Assembly (NCBI RefSeq): GCF_014648295.1
Contig: NZ_BMQV01000001.1
Coordinates: 310,001-374,000 of the forward strand
From: Shewanella saliphila
Lineage (GTDB): Bacteria > Pseudomonadota > Gammaproteobacteria > Enterobacterales > Shewanellaceae
Direction: 5' to 3'
DNA length: 64,000 nt
The notes under the pieces were generated by a model, which was not told the origin of the DNA, ran no database searches, and saw only the letters and a list, made by a program, of their open reading frames with translations. Both the position numbers and the translations under genes were made by a program. The stretch's first letter is position 1. Every line of letters starts with the position of its first letter. Shown here piece by piece: positions 58,114 to 64,000 of this stretch.

Positions 58114-61100
58114 ATGAAACAATTTAGTGTACTCACGCCGCCGAGTGTAAAAAAAGGCCAACAACTACAAACTTTGGCAACATTAGGTGGGGTCTCACAG
58201 GCCATCACCCTCGCCAGGTTAATTCAGCAACATATCGGTACCAGCATTATTGTCACCCACGACACCCCAAGTGCACTGTCACTTGAAGTCGAATTAAGCT
58301 ATTTACTGCAAAACAGCAATATCAATGTGTGCTTATTTCCAGACCGTGAAACACTGCCTTACGACAATTTTTCGCCACACCAAGACTTAATTTCACAGCG
58401 CCTCGAAACCCTAGCCAACATTAGCCAACATCAACATAACGTGGTCATCGTGCCGGTAAACACCTTAATGGTGCGTCTACCGCCAAAATCCTTTATGACC
58501 GCCAATGTGATGGTGCTCAACAAAGGCGACATTTACAGCCTACAGCAAGCCAGGCAACATCTAACCGACACAGGCTATCACTTAGTTGAACAGGTGTATG
58601 AGCATGGCGAGTTTGCGATTCGTGGCTCGATTATCGACATTTTCCCTACCGGTTCTCGCCAACCACTGCGCATAGAATTGTTTGATGACGAAGTCGAATC
58701 GATTCGCTTTTTTGATGTTGACACCCAACGTTCCGGCATGGCGCGCGATGCCATACGCATGTTGCCCGCAAAAGAATTTCCTACCGACAGCAATGCCATT
58801 GAAGGCTTTAGACAACGCTACCGTCGCCGTTTTGAAGTGATCTCAAAAGAAGCTGAGTCGATATACCAACTGGTCAGCCGTAATTTAATGCCTGCAGGCA
58901 TTGAAAACTACTTACCGTTGTTTTTTGACGACACCGCCACACTGTTTGACTATTTACCTAAAGACAGTCAACTGATCACCTTAGGCGACATCGACAAAGC
59001 CAGCAAAAACCACTTACATGAAGTGTCAGTGCGTTATGAAGACAGACGCATCGATCCATTAAGGCCGCTGCTGGCACCGCAAGAATTATATTTATTACAT
59101 GACGAATTATTTGCTGCCTTTAAACCATTAACTCGCACGCAAATTATTCAGCAACATGATGTTAACGACACCGACAATGCCGGCCAGCCATTAGTCCAAT
59201 TTGAGTTACCCGCTCATGCTGTCGTTGCCAATGTAGAAAAACTGCCCGACATTAATGCCAACCATAAACTCAAGCAACCGCTTATTGCCCTGCAAGAGTA
59301 CAGCGCTAACCACACCCAACTGTTGTTCAGTGCAGAATCTGAGGGTCGCCGTGAAGCCCTGCTTGAGCTGCTAGACAAAATTGGCATCAAACCTAAACAG
59401 TTCAAGCACATTAATGACTACCTTGAAGCTAAAGACAAAATAGGCTTAATGGTATCGCCACTCAGCCGAGGCTGCGTATTAACCGATACGCCTAAAGGTG
59501 CGGTCAGCATTATTTGCGAAACCGAATTATTTGGCCAACGTATTTCTCAGCAACGTCGCCGAGAAAAGCAAAAACAAGTTAGCTCTGATGTACTCGTTAA
59601 AAACTTAGCTGAGTTAAAAGTCGGCCAGCCGATTGTGCATTTAGAGCACGGCGTAGCCTTGTATCAGGGCTTAGAAACCCTCGATACCGGTGGACTGGTT
59701 GCTGAATATTTAAAACTTGAATACTCAGGTGGCGACAAACTCTATGTGCCCGTGTCGTCATTGCACTTAATTAGCCGTTTTAACGCCAGTGGCGACGGTG
59801 ATGCGCACCTTAACAAACTCGGTAACGAAACCTGGGCTAAAGCAAAGCGCAAAGCCATTGAACGTATTCGAGACGTTGCTGCTGAGTTATTGGATGTCTA
59901 TGCTCGTCGTCAAGCTCGCCCGGGTGATGCCATGGCCATCGATGAGCAAGAGTACGCCCAATTCAGCCAAGGTTTCCCTTTTGAAGAAACCGTCGACCAA
60001 GAAACCGCCATTAATGCTGTACTAGAAGACTTACAAGCCCCGCTCGCCATGGACCGTTTAGTGTGTGGCGATGTTGGCTTTGGTAAAACCGAAGTCGCCA
60101 TGCGTGCGGCTTTTGTTGCCGTTAATGCCGGTAAACAAGTGGTAGTGTTAGTGCCAACCACCCTACTGGCTCAACAACACTACGAAAACTTTAAAGACCG
60201 CTTTGCCGACTGGCCGATTGTCATCGAAGTGATGTCACGCTTTAGAACCACCAAAGAGCAAAAAAGTGTAGTCGAACAGTTGTCTGAAGGTAAAGTCGAT
60301 ATCGTTATTGGTACTCATAAGCTATTGTCAGCCGAAGCCGACTTTAACAATTTAGGCTTATTGATTATCGATGAAGAACATCGCTTTGGTGTCCGTCAAA
60401 AAGAAAAGATTAAAGCGCTGCGAGCTAACGTTGACATTTTAACGCTCACCGCCACACCAATCCCACGGACCTTAAACATGGCCATGTCGGGCATGCGCGA
60501 CTTATCCATTATCGCCACACCACCCGCCAAACGTTTAGCGGTTAAAACCTTTGTGCGTGAATACGACAAAGCCACAGTACGCGAAGCCATATTGCGTGAA
60601 ATCCTCCGTGGTGGCCAAGTGTATTACTTACACAATAACGTTGAAACCATTGAAAAAACAGCACAAAACATACGCGATTTATTGCCAGAAGCGCGTGTTG
60701 TTACCGCTCACGGCCAAATGCGCGAACGCGATCTTGAAAAAGTCATGTCAGACTTTTACCACCAACGTTTTAACGTGTTGGTGTGTACCACCATTATTGA
60801 AACCGGCATCGACGTGCCTAGCGCCAACACGATTATTCTCGACCGCGCCGACATGTTTGGTTTAGCGCAATTACACCAATTACGTGGCCGTGTCGGTCGC
60901 TCGCATCACCAGGCTTATGCCTATATGATGACGCCGCACCCAAAACGGATGACACCCGACGCCCGTAAACGTCTTGAAGCCATTGATGCTTTAGAAGATC
61001 TTGGTGCAGGCTTTATGCTCGCCACTCAAGATTTAGAAATTCGCGGTGCAGGTGAATTATTAGGTGATGAACAAAGCGGCCATATTTCTAAAATTGGTTT

Positions 61101-61638
61101 TAGCTTATACATGGAAATGCTCGAATCCGCCGTAAAAGCGTTAAAAGAAGGTAAAGAGCCCTCTCTTGCCTACATGATGAGCGCCAAGGCTGAAATCGAT
61201 TTACGTATCCCAGCCCTACTGCCTGAAGATTATGTCAGCGACGTTAATATGCGCTTGTCACTATATAAACGTATCGCCAACTGCGAAAACGATAATATGC
61301 TCGACGAGCTTAAAGTCGAATTTATTGACCGCTTTGGCATGCTGCCAGACCCAACACGTAATTTAATGGCGCTCACCTTGTTTAAACATCAGGCAACCGC
61401 ACTGGGCATTGTTAAAATTGAAATGCATGCTAAAGGTGGCAGTGTTGAATTTGGGCAAGAAAACAGCGTCGATCCGATGTTTATTATTGGTTTGTTGCAA
61501 AACCAGCCACAAATCTATCGAATGGACGGGCCAAATAAGTTAAAGTTCAACATTCCTGCTGAAACAAGCAAAGAGCGTCTTGAATTAGTCAACACCTTGC
61601 TTGAACAGTTCGCCAAACATCAAACTGGAGACAAATAG
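58114..61638 (+). CDS. mfd: Transcription-repair coupling factor Mfd
   Basis: A 1174-residue translocase that removes stalled RNA polymerase at DNA damage and recruits UvrA. The N-terminal UvrB-like half is followed by the RNA polymerase-interaction domain ('VHLEHGVALYQGLE'). The RecG-like motor has Walker A 'GDVGFGKTE' (about residue 652) and the DEEH box 'IIDEEHRFG' (about 752), and the regulatory D7 domain ends the protein. The ATG at 58114 is preferred over a TTG at 58099. It overlaps the next gene, csiV, by one base. Confidence 0.97.
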   Translation: MKQFSVLTPPSVKKGQQLQTLATLGGVSQAITLARLIQQHIGTSIIVTHDTPSALSLEVELSYLLQNSNINVCLFPDRETLPYDNFSPHQDLISQRLETLANISQHQHNVVIVPVNTLMVRLPPKSFMTANVMVLNKGDIYSLQQARQHLTDTGYHLVEQVYEHGEFAIRGSIIDIFPTGSRQPLRIELFDDEVESIRFFDVDTQRSGMARDAIRMLPAKEFPTDSNAIEGFRQRYRRRFEVISKEAESIYQLVSRNLMPAGIENYLPLFFDDTATLFDYLPKDSQLITLGDIDKASKNHLHEVSVRYEDRRIDPLRPLLAPQELYLLHDELFAAFKPLTRTQIIQQHDVNDTDNAGQPLVQFELPAHAVVANVEKLPDINANHKLKQPLIALQEYSANHTQLLFSAESEGRREALLELLDKIGIKPKQFKHINDYLEAKDKIGLMVSPLSRGCVLTDTPKGAVSIICETELFGQRISQQRRREKQKQVSSDVLVKNLAELKVGQPIVHLEHGVALYQGLETLDTGGLVAEYLKLEYSGGDKLYVPVSSLHLISRFNASGDGDAHLNKLGNETWAKAKRKAIERIRDVAAELLDVYARRQARPGDAMAIDEQEYAQFSQGFPFEETVDQETAINAVLEDLQAPLAMDRLVCGDVGFGKTEVAMRAAFVAVNAGKQVVVLVPTTLLAQQHYENFKDRFADWPIVIEVMSRFRTTKEQKSVVEQLSEGKVDIVIGTHKLLSAEADFNNLGLLIIDEEHRFGVRQKEKIKALRANVDILTLTATPIPRTLNMAMSGMRDLSIIATPPAKRLAVKTFVREYDKATVREAILREILRGGQVYYLHNNVETIEKTAQNIRDLLPEARVVTAHGQMRERDLEKVMSDFYHQRFNVLVCTTIIETGIDVPSANTIILDRADMFGLAQLHQLRGRVGRSHHQAYAYMMTPHPKRMTPDARKRLEAIDALEDLGAGFMLATQDLEIRGAGELLGDEQSGHISKIGFSLYMEMLESAVKALKEGKEPSLAYMMSAKAEIDLRIPALLPEDYVSDVNMRLSLYKRIANCENDNMLDELKVEFIDRFGMLPDPTRNLMALTLFKHQATALGIVKIEMHAKGGSVEFGQENSVDPMFIIGLLQNQPQIYRMDGPNKLKFNIPAETSKERLELVNTLLEQFAKHQTGDK

Positions 61639-62633
61639 TGCTTCGTAAAATTGCGATATCTATCGCCGCTATCACAGCGCTATCCCACAGCGTTACAGCC
61701 CATGCCGAGTCATGGTTTGAAGTTGAAGTATTTGTATTTGAACGCCAAAACCCTTCGGTTGAAAAGTGGCTAGACGCCTCACCTCCAACATTGGCAAATA
61801 ACACTGTCGATTTGATCACTCCAGTGATCAGTACCGACATCACTGGTGTTGCAGCGGCTTTAACAGGGTGTAGCTCTACCGATTGGGCCAGCGACACCAG
61901 CGACTGTAATGACCCAAAAGTCAGTAATAATATTGCCTCGCACCCAAGTGAAGTGCCTGTGAATATTGGCGCGGAGACACCACAATCAGCCTATTTAGGC
62001 GAAGGCACAGTATTACTCGCCCAAAGCCAAGCTCAATTTAAAGATGTTATTCGCACCATCAGCCGCGAACCATACGTAAAAAGCCTAGTGCATTTAACGT
62101 GGCAGCAAAATATGCAATCGCGCCGTTTAGCAAAACCAGTACGCATATTTGGCGGTAAAGATTACTCTAAAACCTTTGACTACTATGGCTTAAGCGTTAA
62201 TAAGCCTGCAGAAAGCAGTATGAGTATGCCAATGGGTGATTACAGCGCCCTAGGTGGGTTTTATGAAGCGCCAAAAATCAAACCGGTTTGGGAGCTTGAT
62301 GGTTCTATTAATATTTACTTGAACCATTACCTCTACATCGAAAACAATTTGGCCTTGCGCAAACCGACTCAAAAAATGATTGAGTCAACGCCGGCTGCAT
62401 TTAATGAATACGCTGCATTAGAAATTGAAGGCAAAAAGCAATTAGCGCCGTTTTTACAGAGTATTCCACTGATTCAAAATCGCCGTGTTCGCAGTGGTGA
62501 GATGCATTATTTTGACCATCCACAACTGGGGATTGTGATGCAAATTCGTAAAATGGACCAACCCACCAGTGTTAAGCCGATTGATTTAACCGGCTATAAG
62601 CCACAAGGCCAGCCAATGCCTTATGCAGGCTAA
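61638..62633 (+). CDS. csiV: CsiV-type peptidoglycan-binding protein
   Basis: A 331-residue secreted protein with an N-terminal signal peptide (cleavage near 'AHA-ES') and the family pattern 'WFEVEVFVFER'. In Vibrio cholerae CsiV is needed for PBP1A-dependent wall synthesis and binds peptidoglycan. It uses a GTG start at 61638 that shares its G with the mfd stop codon, with GGAG 8 bases upstream, so it is translationally linked to mfd. It lies beside nagZ, another wall gene. Confidence 0.88.
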   Translation: MLRKIAISIAAITALSHSVTAHAESWFEVEVFVFERQNPSVEKWLDASPPTLANNTVDLITPVISTDITGVAAALTGCSSTDWASDTSDCNDPKVSNNIASHPSEVPVNIGAETPQSAYLGEGTVLLAQSQAQFKDVIRTISREPYVKSLVHLTWQQNMQSRRLAKPVRIFGGKDYSKTFDYYGLSVNKPAESSMSMPMGDYSALGGFYEAPKIKPVWELDGSINIYLNHYLYIENNLALRKPTQKMIESTPAAFNEYAALEIEGKKQLAPFLQSIPLIQNRRVRSGEMHYFDHPQLGIVMQIRKMDQPTSVKPIDLTGYKPQGQPMPYAG

Positions 62634-62653
62634 ACCCTACGAGTTTACCCGAT

Positions 62654-62683
62654 AAAAAACCGGATCAGCTGATCCGGTTTTTT
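62654..62683. terminator. Bidirectional terminator between csiV and nagZ
   Basis: Perfect 15-base-arm palindrome centred on CAGCTG, with A runs on one side and T runs on the other. Confidence 0.93.
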
Positions 62684-62773
62684 ATTGCGCTAAATACAAG
62701 CTCTACTAAGCACAAGCCCATTAACACAAGCCCAAATTAGTAAGTCACGTTTAACAAAAGTCATTCTTAACCG

Positions 62774-63784
62774 TTAACGTCGAATGGTATCCACCAATCG
62801 TTTTGCCGCTTCAATGCGAGCTTGTTGTGCTAGCGCTTGTTTTACCTGATTAGGCTGACCTTTAAGCGCCAGCGCCGTGTGCAGAGGTTCATCTGCTGGC
62901 CAGACAAACTCGCTCAATAATGCGTGTACCCCAACAGGATCGTTACACACTAAAATCATGTCACAACCTGCCTCTAACGCCGCTTTTGCTCGGCCAAGGT
63001 AATCACCCGCAAAGCTTGCGCCCTTCATGCCTAAATCGTCAGAAAATATCACCCCATCAAAGGCCAATTGTTGACGTAACACGGTTTGTAACCAGTAAGA
63101 TGAAAAACCTGCAGGGTTTGGGTCTATTGACGAATACACCACATGTGCAGGCATTACCCCCTGTAGCTGTTGTTGGTCAATTAGCTGTTTAAACGGCAGC
63201 ATATCAAAGGCTTCAACCTCCTCTTTAGTGCGAGCATCTACAGGCATCGCAATATGCGAGTCAGCCGCAACACTGCCATGGCCAGGAAAATGCTTACCCA
63301 CTGCAGCCATACCAGCTTCGTTCATGCCGATAATAAACTGCTGTGCAAGCGCACTCACCTCATTAGGGTTTGGACTAAAGCTACGCTTACCAATCACCTC
63401 ACTAATGCCATTTACGTCTAATACCGGCGCAAAACTTAAATCAATGTCGCATTCAAGCAGCTCTATTGCCATTAAGAACCCGCACTCTTTCGCCCATTGT
63501 TTTGCTAATGTTAAATCCATATTTGCCGCAGGTAAAATATCTCCCATTGCAGGAATCAAGCTAAAACCGTCGCGAAAACGTTGTACCCGGCCACCTTCAT
63601 GGTCAACGGCGATCAATAATTCAGGTCGAATGTGACGAACCTGTTTAACCAATTCTATTAATTGATTTTTATTTTCAAAATTACGCGTAAAAAAAATAAT
63701 CCCACCCACTTTAGGGTGACATAATTGTTCAGCTTCCAGCTCAGACACTGTTAAACCAGCCAAATCCATCATTAAATAGCTCAA
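62774..63784 (-). CDS. nagZ: Beta-N-acetylhexosaminidase NagZ
   Basis: A 336-residue cytoplasmic glycoside hydrolase of family 3, which removes N-acetylglucosamine from recycled peptidoglycan fragments. It shows 'VDHEGGRVQRF', the catalytic acid/base loop 'KHFPGHG' (about residue 164) and the nucleophile Asp in 'FSDDLGMKG' (about 247). The start is TTG at 63784, with AGGGGA upstream; the first ATG would drop the usual 'SYL' start. It is convergent with csiV. Confidence 0.93.
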   Translation of the reverse strand: MSYLMMDLAGLTVSELEAEQLCHPKVGGIIFFTRNFENKNQLIELVKQVRHIRPELLIAVDHEGGRVQRFRDGFSLIPAMGDILPAANMDLTLAKQWAKECGFLMAIELLECDIDLSFAPVLDVNGISEVIGKRSFSPNPNEVSALAQQFIIGMNEAGMAAVGKHFPGHGSVAADSHIAMPVDARTKEEVEAFDMLPFKQLIDQQQLQGVMPAHVVYSSIDPNPAGFSSYWLQTVLRQQLAFDGVIFSDDLGMKGASFAGDYLGRAKAALEAGCDMILVCNDPVGVHALLSEFVWPADEPLHTALALKGQPNQVKQALAQQARIEAAKRLVDTIRR

Positions 63785-64000
63785 ACTGTTCCCCTAATAA
63801 TATTGTCAGCGTCGTAAACTTGCCGTTATTGTGCATGATAAGGCAAGCTAATGTAAAAAATTATGCATAAAAAAATCTAATGAACTGTCATGCATCAAAC
63901 TGTGGGATACTCTGCCAACAAAAGAGATAAACCGCCAAGATGATATCAAGCGATTATACTCATTAATAATCAAAAAAATAAACGACTCAACAAGGGTTAC
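63785..64000. other. Window-end intergenic region
   Basis: No complete gene is seen. AT-rich DNA upstream of nagZ, probably holding its promoter and that of a gene outside the window. Confidence 0.4.

Noticed and set aside
62654..62683. Palindrome as a recombination (dif-like) site
   Set aside because: A and T runs on either side and a place between convergent genes fit a terminator; no recombinase gene is near.

Overview
The window looks like chromosomal DNA of a marine or cold-adapted gammaproteobacterium close to Shewanella. The grounds are the low G+C content, the protein sequences, and gene orders typical of that group: gltA divergent from sdhCDAB-sucABCD, comEC-msbA-lpxK-ycaR, lolCDE, and mfd-csiV-nagZ. 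I see no tRNA, rRNA, insertion sequence, prophage or CRISPR array. Almost everything reads as stable core genome, so the less ordinary material is in intergenic DNA, small ORFs and unusual domain layouts. All genus and family assignments come from reading the sequence; no database search was run.

Layout. Bases 1-5.1 kb hold a DUF2750 protein, an unknown CxxC zinc protein, chemotaxis CheV, a lipocalin lipoprotein, a LON-domain protein, and an ECF sigma factor overlapping its ChrR-type zinc/cupin anti-sigma factor. Bases 5.1-6.1 kb are a hairpin-rich, AT-rich block around an orphan 57-residue ORF. Bases 6.1-9.1 kb hold a PLP desulfhydrase/deaminase-like enzyme, YccF, an EVE-domain protein and an AIM24-like protein. 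Bases 9.2-14.6 kb hold a LysR regulator divergent from the tyrosine-catabolic pair hmgA-hpd, then a LysE exporter and a FemAB/GNAT-like protein. Bases 14.7-21.4 kb hold secreted hydrolases: gamma-glutamyltransferase, an M3 peptidase lipoprotein and CpdB. Bases 21.4-24.4 kb hold a P-loop kinase, the sirtuin CobB, Fur and an AEC transporter.

Bases 24.4-35.7 kb are the TCA block: sdhCDAB, sucAB and sucCD on the minus strand, with gltA divergent on the plus strand. Bases 35.8-45.3 kb hold a lipoprotein with a rhombosortase-type (GlyGly-CTERM-like) tail, divergent from a tripartite-pump operon with one adaptor and two RND permeases, followed by a secreted metallo-beta-lactamase-fold hydrolase. Bases 45.4-52.4 kb hold a Bud32/RIO-like kinase and the operon comEC-msbA-lpxK-ycaR, with a DUF2062 protein divergent from it. 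Bases 52.5-64 kb hold a MarR regulator divergent from a siderophore-interacting flavoreductase, lolCDE with a DUF3624 gene, a possible PilZ-like protein, mfd, csiV and nagZ.

Functionally the window combines central carbon metabolism, envelope biogenesis (lipid A kinase and flippase, lipoprotein sorting, peptidoglycan recycling and synthesis control), stress and iron regulation, and efflux. The best candidate for something undescribed is the region from about 5.12 to 6.05 kb. It holds phased AAGTTAA heptamers, a TTGTGATCACAA palindrome, several hairpins and a small ORF with a good ribosome binding site, and it ends in an 80-base imperfect hairpin.
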